Assembly (NCBI GenBank): GCA_026545765.1
Contig: CM048839.1
Coordinates: forward strand, 57,609,177-57,673,176
Reading direction: 5' to 3'
Source: Plantago major
Taxonomy: Eukaryota > Streptophyta > Magnoliopsida > Lamiales > Plantaginaceae
Length of the DNA: 64,000 bases
The translations under genes were made by a program, and so were the position numbers. Positions 11,699 to 22,200 of the stretch are shown here, piece after piece. The notes beneath the pieces are model-generated. The model did not search any database. It was not told the DNA's origin and saw nothing but the letters and a program-made list of their open reading frames with translations. The stretch's first letter is position 1, and each line of letters begins with the position of its first letter.

Positions 11699-12623
11699 AA
11701 AATTTTCCTGAATCTCTGAAGTCAGAGTAAGTGAGGTAGAAAAGAAGTAGGCCTCTGAGAACAGGTTCTCAGAAAGCCAAGTTGATAAGAAGTGATGCAA
11801 AGGTTTCTGAGTAGCAACACTCAGAAAGGCAAAACATTTCTGGAACGGGTATCCAGAAAGGCAAAGGTTGGTACACACTTAATAAGTAAATAAAACTAGA
11901 ACTTACTTACTGAGAGTGGGTCAAATACATTCATACAACTGAAGCTTGAATTCAGAAAGCTATTTAGTCATAAAGAGAAATGGACACACAAAGCCCAAAA
12001 AGTATAAGTTCTGAAAGTCAAACATGTACAATGTCTTGTATTTTTACCACTTTCATGATAAACAATATATAGATAAGGATATGACACTCAGAATGATAAG
12101 TTCAAACGATTAAGTGTTCCTACTCTTTACTAAGTGACACAATGAATGTAGCATATTAAAAATCCATCAAGTCGGCACATTACCATTTGTTGATTGATAT
12201 CATTACAAGATATTCAATATAAGCCCTTGATGAATAAACGTTTGATCTCAACGGTTGAGATTAAAACAAAGCAAGTAATGTTTGTTGAGAAATGCAGACA
12301 TGGCCCACTACGCATTTAATGAAGTACAAAGGACGTACCACGCCTATGCAGATGCAAAGACACGCATTCATATTCAGTTGTATGTATGTTGTATCTATGT
12401 ACATTTTGTCTGCTATATATATAGGATTTGGGCAAAAGACAAACACTTTTACCAATTCCGAAATTTCAAACTTTCATCAAAACAGCAAAATCTCTCAAGA
12501 TTTCTGGAAAACCCCCTCTGCAAACTCAACTTCTTGTGCTTAGTCTTCTGAAAAGATAGACTAATCTCGATTAATTATGCAAAATTCATCTGAAAAACAC
12601 TTATTCAAAACTCTATATAAGAG
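11699..12623. other. Spacer between pol and the third ORF
   Basis: No gene seen. It has an unusual density of CTCAGAAAG-type octamers (several between 11740 and 11970). Towards the end an AT-rich stretch with CTATATAAGAG (12611-12621) lies immediately before the ATG of the third ORF, too close to be its promoter without other evidence. Confidence 0.5.
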
Positions 12624-14213
12624 ATGGCACCCAAGAAGATGACCACCAAGAACCCTAAGGCCGTATCATCTGCTCCTGCTGAAAAGCAAGGAGGAAAGGA
12701 ACTTAAGGTGTTGAATAAACGCCTTCTGGGAAAGTTCACCCCATCTGACTGGAATCCAAACCACAAAATGAATTGGGGAGCTTTTCTAGTGAAGAGGTAT
12801 GTACCAGCAGTTATACCTTCAAGACTAGAAAGGAAGCTGATTTTGGGGATGCTGAAGAATTCCCATATCTACAAGCTTCTATCTGCTGCACCCAGTGGAC
12901 TATCCACACTGGATGTACTGGAGTTCTATAACAACTCCAAAATCTTCACAAAAGTTGTGAATGATGAAGAAGAGAAATACATGCAGACTGAAGTCCAAGG
13001 ACAAGAAATTGTTCTAGACTGCAAGACTTTCTGCAAGATATTCCGATTGAAAAATCGAGGAACATTTGAAGACATCAACATCAAGGACGCTTCCATGATT
13101 CAAGGCGTCAAAGAGCTATTTGAAGCAATCCAGTTAGAAAATGCAAAAGGTTGCCCAGGAGACTTTGTTCTGAAAGCCATCAGAACTAGTCATCTCCAGA
13201 AACACTAGAGTACTTTAGCTCTTATTCTGGTCCGTTGCTTTGATGGCAATAAAGGAGGAGTAGACCAGATAAACATGGAGAGATGGATGATGATGCATTT
13301 TCTGAACAAGAAGCATGAAGGGCAGGAAACCCACTTCAATTGGGGGAAGTACGCCTTCAACAAATTCCTTGGACATATTGAGGAATTTGAGCCCAAAATC
13401 ATCTGGCCTTGCTGAGCCAAAGGCCAATATGCACTTTGGTCTCAGAATCTGTTACATTCTGGAAACAATGGGAATCACTCTCAGAGAGAGGCAGGAAATC
13501 CCAGTCACCAACTCCCTTTTCATACACGCCTTTGAAGAAAATGAGAAACTTGTCACGAGAACGACTCGTAAAGGCGTAAGAAGAAGAAATCAAAGAAGGT
13601 GAGGAGGTATCTGAGCAAGCTCAAGCTAAACCTCCAGTTGCCAAGAGAAAGAGGACTCAGAGCAAAAGAGCTTCCAAGTCCCTAAGCATACAAGAGGCAC
13701 AACCTTCTGGAGACAAGGTCTCAGAAGATGTTGGATTGTCACAAAGGCAATTCCAGAATGCCCCAAGAATCTTGAACCAGACTGCTCCAGAACTCTCCAG
13801 AGATGATAGAAATATCATAGATGGGTCTGCACCAACACAGAATAGTGATTCTGAGGATGATGAAGTACTTGCAAAAGTACTCAAAAGATTCAAGTATGAG
13901 ACCCATGGAGGAGCATCAGGCTCAGCTCTTCCCCTCTGCCCAGCAGGAAGAAGAAGGCCTGGGTGAGGAAGATAGAATGCTGGAAGATCCTGACATTGCT
14001 TCCACATTCACAATGCCAGCACTTAATGTTGCTGAAGAAAATCCTGTTTTAACATAGGTTCCTCAACCTTCTGAGAAAGTTCAACTCTCAGAAAGGGATC
14101 AAACTGAGATGGAAACTCAGAATGATACTGCAGAGGAGAACAACAATGAGCACAGAGAGACTGTGGAATCACCACAAGTCCAAGAGATTAATGATCAGCC
14201 TGACTCTATTCAG

Positions 14214-14291
14214 GTAACAAAGATGGTTTGTATGTAACTTGTGAACATAGGAATATGTTAACCAGTTATTCGTAAGCTTTGTTTGTTACAG
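14214..14291 (+). other. Predicted 78-bp intron in the third copia ORF
   Basis: The donor CAG|GTAACA and acceptor TTTGTTACAG flank reading frames that join in phase 0. It falls in the acidic tail of the additional ORF. Confidence 0.55.
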
Positions 14292-14504
14292 GCCAATTTA
14301 GAGGCAATCTTTCAGGGGGAAGAAAACTTGTCCACCCCTTTGAATCAAGAAGAGGTTCCTCCAACCTCAGAACATCAAGAAGAGCCTGTCCCACAGGCTC
14401 CAAGTGAGGAAGTAGTGGTGGTGAAACTAACACCCCAAAACCAAGAGATTCCAGAGGCTGAAAAGCTATCTGAGGAAGCATTTACTGAGCCTTCTACTGA
14501 GAAG

Positions 14505-14582
14505 GTAAGTAATCAGCAATAGTCTCCTTCAAGAATGCTCAGGAAAACCCACTACTAAAATCTCTTATGTTTGTTCTTACAG
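14505..14582 (+). other. Second predicted 78-bp intron in the third copia ORF
   Basis: The donor AAG|GTAAGT and acceptor TTGTTCTTACAG are strong plant splice sites. Removing it keeps the frame open across an in-frame stop that lies inside the intron. It has the same length and phase as the preceding intron but no sequence similarity to it. Confidence 0.6.
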
Positions 14583-14669
14583 GCTCAGTCAGAAGAACAA
14601 TTGGAAGGAAAGACTGTGGTCTTATCTCCTCCAAAAGAAACTAAAACTGCTGAACAAGCAGTATCTTCC

Positions 14670-17600
14670 GCTCGAAAAGCAGCGGCATTCCGAGGCTCCT
14701 CCATTGGCAGCACAGTGGAAGTCTTGATAATTTGGGTCCGAGTACCCTCCTCCATCTCCTTTCTCTGAGCAGCATTCTGCTTCCTCTTCAACTCTCGCAT
14801 AGTGGACATGGTGCACTCGAACCAAAAATCTGCACATCCGAATGACAATAAGATGCGAGATAACAAAAATATACAATTTATAACTACAAACAAAGCAAGT
14901 AACCACCGACTCGGATGACCAACCGCGTGCCCGAAGGAGGAAACACTTACTTAAGTCCTTCTTTCCATTGGGCTCCGAAAAGCCGGCCAGGTAAGGAAGA
15001 GGTTGCCATATCAACCCTCGGAAGAAGTATTTCTCCGGATCTTGATTCCTATGGAGAGCTTGCATACATAAAGGGATGTTCCGAGCCGGAGGTTTCCAGT
15101 CTGGCAGCCTGCCTCGAAAAAATTTCTTCTCAAATTGCCACTTTGGCCTTTCCGCTTCGGATTGACCTTGTTTCAAAGCGGGCCAGACGAAGAAGTATCT
15201 CTTCCACCAGTTTATTCCCAACGAAGAGAGTGGATCGACAAAAAATGTATACGCTTGGCGACATACGAACGTATAAAACAAAGTATTTCTATTACTTACA
15301 CTAACGTTGAATAACTTCCGGAAGTTATCAAACGTGACCGGGATGTCCTTATATTTACACATCACCCCGAAGCACATCAAGTTTCCGAGCGAGTTGGGGA
15401 TGATTTGGTGCGGACTTAACCCCATGCTGCTCAAAATCTCCAAAAACTCGAACGATACAGGCAGCTGCCACCCGCAATGAAGACTTATTTCATGAACGCA
15501 CATATACCCCGGAGGTGGATTGTAGAAAGCATACGACTCATCCGGAATGAGAATTTCCACACACTCCGGAATCTCATACTTCCTCCGAAGTTCCCCCACC
15601 TCCTCAGCCATCACAATTGAAGGACATGTGGGCAATGTACCTTCCTCATTCATTTCACCCTCCGGATCAGGATGAGTAACCTCGTCCCTTATCCGAGGAA
15701 ACTTCACCCGTGTTGGTCCAGATAACGGAAAAGTAAAAGACTAGAGGGGGGGTGAATAGTCTTTTAAAACTTTAATCGATAAACACAGTTTCTCAGAAAC
15801 CTGGGGGTTTCTGATACTTAAATTCAGAGCGCGGAAGACTTTAAGATAGGTAAGTGCAGAAACAATAAGTAAGTATGTGTGTGCTTTGCTGAAATGTAAA
15901 TACAGAAAGGTAAATAACACAGCAAGTATAGTGGTATCTGGAGGTGGCGTAATCCTCCAACTAATCCACTTCGGTCTTTTTGAGACCTAGAATTCACTAG
16001 AACAGATAATTGAGTTCACCTTACAATAATCCTATTCTAAGATTCCTAAACAAATGGTTCCCAACCAAATGTTCCCCCTGCGTTATTCCCCAGCTCCTAG
16101 AGCTAAGTACTTCCTCTACTCAGATAACCTTGGAGTTATTCCCTGATTTCCCAAATCAAGTACTTCCTCTACTCCACGCCTTGATGGTGTTGGTTATAAG
16201 GTTTGTCAGAGAGGCTTCTCGTATAATCTTTTTAGTTATGTTTTCAGAGAGCCTAATAGAACAAGACTACTTAATACACTTGTTCAGTGGATGACAGTCT
16301 GCTCTTTACTGACACAAGTAATTGGTGTCCGTTCTGGAGAATGATCTTCAGAAATGGTATCTGATAGTTCAACTCTTTCACGAATAACAATCTCTTGTTA
16401 AGGTTCAGGACAACTTAGAACTACTAGTGATTCTTCAAGTAACAGAAAGCTTTCAGAAAGGGTAGTAGAGTGCTTGAGAGAATACTTTGCTTGATGGTAA
16501 GTTTGCAAGATAGAGCGTTTTAAGGTATGTTCTTCAAGCATCTAAGTGTGTGATATATATAGATATATTTGAGAGGCGTTTGAATTGTATCCGTTGTGCT
16601 CTCTATCAAATTATATCCGTTTATATCTTGAACTATGTACTCAGAAGTCACTATCTCATATTTCAGAGGATCGCTTTAAAGATTTCTGCCGATGCATTTA
16701 ATGCATAGTACTGTTCATTGTCCTTTAGTCTCAACGGATACATGAGCCTTTCTGATGGCTTGCATGCTCCATACTCCTGATGTCATATGTCCAGAATCAT
16801 ATCCCGAAAATAAGTTAATATACTTAAGAAAGAATTAAGGACATAGTCTTTCTGAGTTAGACTAAACCTTTGTGTTTTCATAAACCTTGTGCAATCTTCA
16901 GTCTTCTAATCTTCAGAAAAGCTCAATTGCTAGGATTGATCTTCATGGTCTTCTTGATATAAAAATTACATTCAGAGACCTATAATCCTAATACAAGATT
17001 TACTAGACTAATCATACTCAGTGATTTCCTCTTTTACAATGTTCAAGTAAACCAAGAGCACTTAATCACCTTTCTGGCTAAGATAAGAACATGTGATGAG
17101 TGATCAAAGTACTAACAGATATTCCTAACAACCCGGAACACGTCTTCACCCCTCCTAAGACCCTCGGGCAATTCCTCTTCGGTCATCTGGTGGCTCGTAC
17201 CCGCTTGACCAGCAGATTCCCTCCGAAAAACATGGGCAGACAGCATTTCTTCTTCCTCCTCCTCCTCGGAACCAACATCCTCAGCACGGACCTCTTCCTC
17301 CACTCTATCATCCTCGGACAACGAACCCAACTCTACCACCGTCCGAAGGGGAACAGCTACTTGGACCCGATCCTCAACACCTTCTTCGAACATACCTAAC
17401 TCGGGGGGCGCCTCGGTGGTATCATGCACCTCCTCGATGTTAGGCTCCTGCGGATCCGGAACGAACGGAAGTCGGTTAGGGTTACTCCTAAAATTATAAC
17501 CTAGGTTGCGAATGAGGGATCGAATCTCTACCAGAAGTTCGGGCTCCTTCCCAGCACGGCCCGGACGGCGAGCTCCTATAGTCCGCGAGCTTGTCTCTTG

Positions 17601-17847
17601 AGCCGCAGCAACACCCTGCACATTAGAGACTTGCAGGTAATCCCTACACTTCGGAGACCCTGAACCCGGAACACTAACCGAAGCAAGGAGCTTACCTCGG
17701 GCTCTTCCCGGCTCGGACGGGGAGATTGCTCCACTTCATCGACTCATCACCAACAATGTCAATCTCCTCGGAGCTGTCGGATAAAGATGACGCGTCGGAG
17801 ACATATCCCTCAGCCTCGGATCGGTTCTGACTATCACTCTCGGACAT
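14670..17847 (-). pseudogene. Antisense ORF with Transposase_28-like (gypsy-type) domain
   Basis: On the minus strand an acidic N-terminal part begins at ATG 17847 (MSESDSQNRSEAEG). It continues after a probable intron near 17615-17695 into 17621-17132, then resumes at 15710. The part 15570-15100 matches the putative gypsy-type transposon domain (PF04195 pattern): PPPGYMCVHEISLHCGW, SSMGLSPHQIIPNSLGNL and a Trp-rich end. A 121-bp intron with good sites lies at 14830-14950. A solo LTR splits the gene at 15711-17130. Removing the LTR and one 5-bp repeat rejoins the frame. Such antisense extra ORFs are known in Tat-lineage gypsy elements; function unknown. A likely 1-bp shift lies near 17735, and the 3' end is lost at the copia junction. 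Confidence 0.75.
15711..17130 (-). mobile_element. Solo LTR of the copia family, inserted in the antisense ORF
   Basis: The 1420-bp sequence is the near-identical reverse complement of the LTR at 4332-5753, with complete TG...CA ends (TGTTGGTCCAG to TATTCCTAACA). The 5-bp direct repeat ACCCG occurs on both sides, at 15706-15710 and 17131-17135. No internal sequence adjoins it. It is therefore a full insertion later reduced to one LTR by LTR-LTR recombination, in the opposite orientation to the larger copia fragment. Confidence 0.95.
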
Positions 17848-18962
17848 CCTAAGGAGAGGAGAAAGAAATTTCATAAGCATTAAGATGGCAGTCCGAGAGG
17901 CTGTTTATGTATATTAAAAAAAAAAAAAAAAAAAAAAAGGGGACAAAATTTTAAAATTCGGGGACAAGAAAGCGAATCTACCGGACGAAGTTAGTTCAGA
18001 GTCAATAAGATGTTCACTCGGTGTTAGTCAACATAGCCAAAACATTGTTTATTACTAACCTACGCATCATGGGCATACATCCGAGCAGCTTAATGGAAAA
18101 GACAACAAACAAAGGAAATTGAATCACACAACGAAAGAAGCAAACTTACTTGTATTCGGATGGTTGGATGGAAGATAGCTGACTTCGCACGGAACCATGC
18201 ACTACGAACCCCTTCTTGCCTGCTTTGGTTTGATTGCAATTACTTTGGACGTGCTCAAGTACAAAAATCTTCTCTCTAAAAGTGAGGAGACTGAAAGAGA
18301 CTTAGCCCCTATTTATAGAGGGCTATATCTGGAACTCCAACCGTCACGATTTTTCGGGATTAAATCTCAATCGTAGAATCAAAAATCATCCAACGGTGTA
18401 GTACAATAATACCAAGTGAAATGATGAATCGGTACAAAAAACTTACTTTGTGATAACAAAGGCGCATACAACAAACTTCCCCACTTTCGGGCGGAAGACA
18501 ACACTCAGGCCTCGGATGACTACCTATCGGACGCCCCGAAACTTTTCCAGGCAAAAATCACTTGCCCACATATGGACCCTCGTCCACTCAGACGTTTTCC
18601 TTCGGACCTTCTCTTAACAAGAGAGTTTGGTTTGGATAGGACACTCATCTACGGATTAACCCGTAACCTACCAAAGGTACAACGCCGACGTTCTCAGTCA
18701 ACACTTAGTCTCGCTTACAAATACCCTTTTCTTTCTTAACTTTGTTGCACTCCGAACCCTTTCCCTCGGACAGCACAAAGCTAAAAAAGAAAAGGGGGGG
18801 GGGGGAGAAAGAGACTAAGTTAAGGACCTTACGAAGCACGGATTACACCTTTTTCTGCTTACGAGAGGCGGATTGGACCAAGGAACGACCCATCCTCATT
18901 GGTCTCAACCAATAGTTCCACAACTATCTTCTACTAAGATACTTGGAAACTAGGGGGACATA
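17848..18962. other. Leader of the antisense ORF and 3' internal part of the gypsy-type element
   Basis: No gene. On the minus strand it holds a TATA box (18310-18317), a possible 5'-UTR intron (donor near 18149, acceptor CTCCTTAG directly before the ATG at 17847) and a poly(A/T) run at 17917-17938. Just left of the LTR, a purine run in ACTAGGGGGACA (18949-18960) is a weak candidate polypurine tract. Confidence 0.5.
18310..18317 (-). promoter_or_regulatory. TATA box for antisense transcription
   Basis: TATAAATA on the minus strand, followed by C-rich and pyrimidine-rich leader sequence and about 460 bp further by the antisense ORF start. It suggests the ORF has its own promoter inside the element. 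Inferred from position only. Confidence 0.45.
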
Positions 18963-19842
18963 TGTTGATACGAAAATATGTCCAATCCGTCATAGGCGCC
19001 TTTTGAACGAATCCTAAGGCGTCCCGAGTTGTCTAAAGGATCCGAGACACAATGATCCGACCCTAGGCCCTCGGGTCCGACCCACCCAGGTCCGACCCTC
19101 CCTAGAAAAGGGATAGAGTACTTAAACGATACTGGGTCCGACCATAGAACTGCAGGTCCGACCCATCTAGGTCCGATACGGATGATCATTCGGACCCAAC
19201 ATGACAATCTCACAAGCAACCAAGTAGACTGGCACTAGAGAGTAGGGAGGTCCGAGCCATAAAGTCCGAATCGGAAGAGTTGGGCAAACCTAGGGAACTT
19301 CCCCATAGACAGCTCAATACAGTCCGGACCAAGCGTCCGGACCAACCTCTCCGGACCTTGAACCTCGGCAGACTATGTCACACCCTCTAAGACTCTCTCA
19401 ATAATGACTAAACTACCCCTAAAAGCCCAAAATGGTATGGGCTAAGTGTCATTATTGGGCCATGGGCCTAAACAAGCCTTGGTGGCTCGATCAGGGCCTT
19501 ACACTTGGCATGATCCAGAGGATTCCACCCTCTTTGAGAAATTCCTATAAATATGGCACACTTCCCCATGTTAAGGTAAGTCATCGGACATAGGCTAATC
19601 CCGAACATTATACAGAGCAGATCTTCATTCTCTCTTGAGTAAAGTCTCTAACCGGTTTGATGCTTAGCAAACCGGGTCCTAACCCCCCCCCCCCCCCCCC
19701 TCAAGTCATTTGTGCAGGTTCTTACCCAGCTTGAGGTCGTAGGCTCTCACACATTGGCTCTTACGCTGTACGGAGCTTCTTACCTTGGCTATTACCCGTG
19801 AAGTCGAATAATCTCTAAGTAGTTGGGGGATTTTACCCTCAA
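18963..19842 (+). repeat. LTR of the gypsy-type element (probable 3' LTR)
   Basis: Starts TGTTGATACGAAAATATG after a purine run and ends TTTTACCCTCAA, matching the LTR end at 230-247. Length is about 880 bp. It contains repeated GGTCCGACCC motifs in the 5' half, a TATA box at 19546 and the C run shared with the copy at position 1. The final CA has become AA, so the exact right end is uncertain by a few bases. Confidence 0.75.
19546..19553 (+). promoter_or_regulatory. TATA box in the gypsy-type LTR
   Basis: TATAAATA preceded by a GC-richer segment, with the block shared with the first LTR starting about 80 bp downstream. This is the expected U3/R arrangement. Confidence 0.6.
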
Positions 19843-19844
19843 AA

Positions 19845-20560
19845 GACAGAGCAACTACTACAACCACTACACTGTAATCATGAGTCAAACTGCATAAATC
19901 ATGGATCAAACAACAGAAAACGTGGAATGTCATGTACACAAATTCCTCATAATGGCAAAGCAACTTCTACATTGTAATCATGGGTCAAACTGCAGAAATC
20001 ATGGATCAAAAAGCAAAGAACATGGAATGTCATGCAAAAACATTCCTCATGTGGCGAAGCAATAACTACATTGTAATCATCGATCAAACTGCATAAATCA
20101 TGGATCAAATAGCAGAGAACATGAAAATTTAATGCAAACAAATTCCTTTTGATGACAGAGCAACAAGTACACTGGAATCATGGGTCAAACTGCATAAAAC
20201 ATGGATCTGATAGCAGAGAACATGGATTACATTGCAAATAAGATTTTCATATGGACATAGCAACTATTTCATAGCAAATAGAATGGATATTACACATAGC
20301 ATAAGTATAATGGTAGAGAACATGGATTACATTGCAAAAAATGTTTTTCACATGAACAGAGCAACTATTTCATAGCGGCATAGTGGATATTGTTGAGAAC
20401 ATACGATATATTGTTGAAATATAGTACATATACGTAAGAACATAGGAAATACAGTAAAAAACAGAATAAAAAATAATATTGCCAAAAAACAGAGCACAAA
20501 ACGACTGTCAAGTCTTGAATGAGAACATAGGACATATTCGAGAGAACATCTGTAATATTG
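19845..20560. repeat. ~100-bp tandem repeat
   Basis: The block around CATGGGTCAAACTGCA recurs near 19876, 19979, 20079 and 20179. Each is followed by AAATCATGGATCAAA, AGCAGAGAACATGG and ATTCCTCAT-like blocks, giving a period near 100-103 bp. The right half degenerates into GAACATAG-type short repeats to about 20600. It begins directly at the LTR end. No coding potential recognised. Confidence 0.8.
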
Positions 20561-21084
20561 TTGAGAACATAGCACACATACGAAAGAACATAGAAACATT
20601 TTTGTACCTTGTTTTTTCAAATCTGAGTTCATATTTGAGGTCAGATTTTGCATAAAAACATCGTCCAATCCTTATGCAAGCATGATTACACCTTCGTGAA
20701 TGCATAAACAACAACGTAACATCAACAATGAACTACAATCAAAACACAAAAATATAGATGAATAATTATAACTCTACAATTTTAGAGCTTGATTTTTCAG
20801 ATCTATGTGGAGTTAAAGCTAATTTATCAAGAGAAACATGAATCAACTATGTAGCAGGCTGTAATCGATCATAATATCAACTATCTAGCTTGTTATCTCG
20901 ATCAAATCGGTTGAAAATTCAGAAAAAACACAAAAAGTTCGTTCAAAATATCTCTAACCTTTTTTTCATTCATTTTTTTTTGCAGATTTATGAAGATGTA
21001 GCAGCTACGTTCCAGGATCGATCAACTATCATCGTTTTGGATCGATTTCCATGGTTGAATCGAGCTCGAATTTTCGTTTTTTGC

Positions 21085-21124
<40 letters not shown>

Positions 21125-22200
21125 GAAGGGGCAGTTTTGTCAACTAATGATCGAGTTGTGTGTTTCTATGCGGGTTATAATTAAGGTATATATATCAACC
21201 CGGATCCGAACTAGTGTCTGGCCCTTGGGCTTGAACGTTTTTGGCAATTAGTTTTTAATTGGGGCTAATATGTAATATTATAAAGTATGTCTATATGTCT
21301 TTATCTATAGAATGTCTCCTAGGAGACTTACTCAATATTTAATACAGTTGATCGAAAAATAGTAAAATGGAACGAGTGAGTATTATATAAGAATAATCAT
21401 TTCTTCTATAAAATTTATTGTACACTATTTCTCAAACAAGTTATACATAATATATTCAACAATTTTTAATATTTTAACAATGCACACGCACCTTTCTCTT
21501 TTTTCTTAAACCTCAAGTAAATATCTCAAATTTGTTTGGAATATATATCCTCTTCAACAAATTCTGTAGCACGTCCTTTTTATGTGTAAATTTGTATCAC
21601 TAAAAATTAATCATAAACCATAGCGGTAAAATATTTAATTAAATAATATTAATTATGGAACTTCAGTTCCTAAGATATTATAATTTTTACTTGAACATTT
21701 TACGTTTTCGTTTAAAATTAATTCGAAATCAAAATTAAAGATAGTTGTTCGGAAAAAATCAAAATGGAAAATACGAGACGGAACGAAGGAATTACTATGC
21801 AAATGTATATTGGGAATAGCAAACATATGAATACAGAGGGTGTTAAGAACAAAACATATAAGCCGTGTCATATATGTATTGAAATTTCAATTTACGTTAC
21901 TATGAAAATGTTAAATTGTTCAGGACATATCTCTACAAAAAGGAAATATACTTCATATATTTGAAACTATGGTGTTTAATTGTTATTTTCCCTTGCAACT
22001 TATTGGCTAAATGATCTATAAACACAAAAATGGTATTTTTGTAAATTTGATAGTTGTGGTATATACCATCAACTAGCTTGTATTTGATGTGTGGTTGAGA
22101 TTGAGCATAACATAATCTAGTGGTTATAAATGAATACAATGGGGTGTTGGATGTCAACTTAATATGAGGTTGTTGAATCCTAGACAAACCCCTCATATCT
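20561..22200. other. AT-rich region with a GA microsatellite
   Basis: No gene recognised. A perfect (AG)n tract of about 36 bp lies at 21086-21121, followed by a G-rich stretch. Two segments ending near 21380 and 21785 look like degenerate right ends of Stowaway-type MITEs (GGAACGAGTGAGTA and GACGGAACGAAGGAATTA), but partner ends were not found. Confidence 0.45.

Larger units (their letters stand above)
12624..14669 (+). pseudogene. Additional (env-like position) ORF of the copia element, broken
   Basis: A third coding region follows RNase H, the position of the env-like ORF of Sireviruses. Exon-like frame 12624-13208 (194 codons) starts with a Lys-rich stretch (MAPKKMTTKNPKAVSS) and then a globular part. 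Coding continues to about 13420 in another frame (NMERWMMMHFLNKK), interrupted by at least one stop. From 13600 it is an acidic, Gln/Glu/Pro-rich tail. Two consensus introns are visible, 14214-14291 and 14505-14582. Similarity to known env-like proteins is not established. The coding sequence ends abruptly near 14670, where antisense gypsy sequence begins. Confidence 0.6.

Noticed and set aside
14915-15304. A plus-strand 129-codon frame
   Set aside because: It is opposite the Transposase_28-like domain and intron of the antisense ORF, which explain the sequence better.
21350-21790. Two Stowaway-like right ends
   Set aside because: No matching left ends with TA duplications were found, so no element was called.
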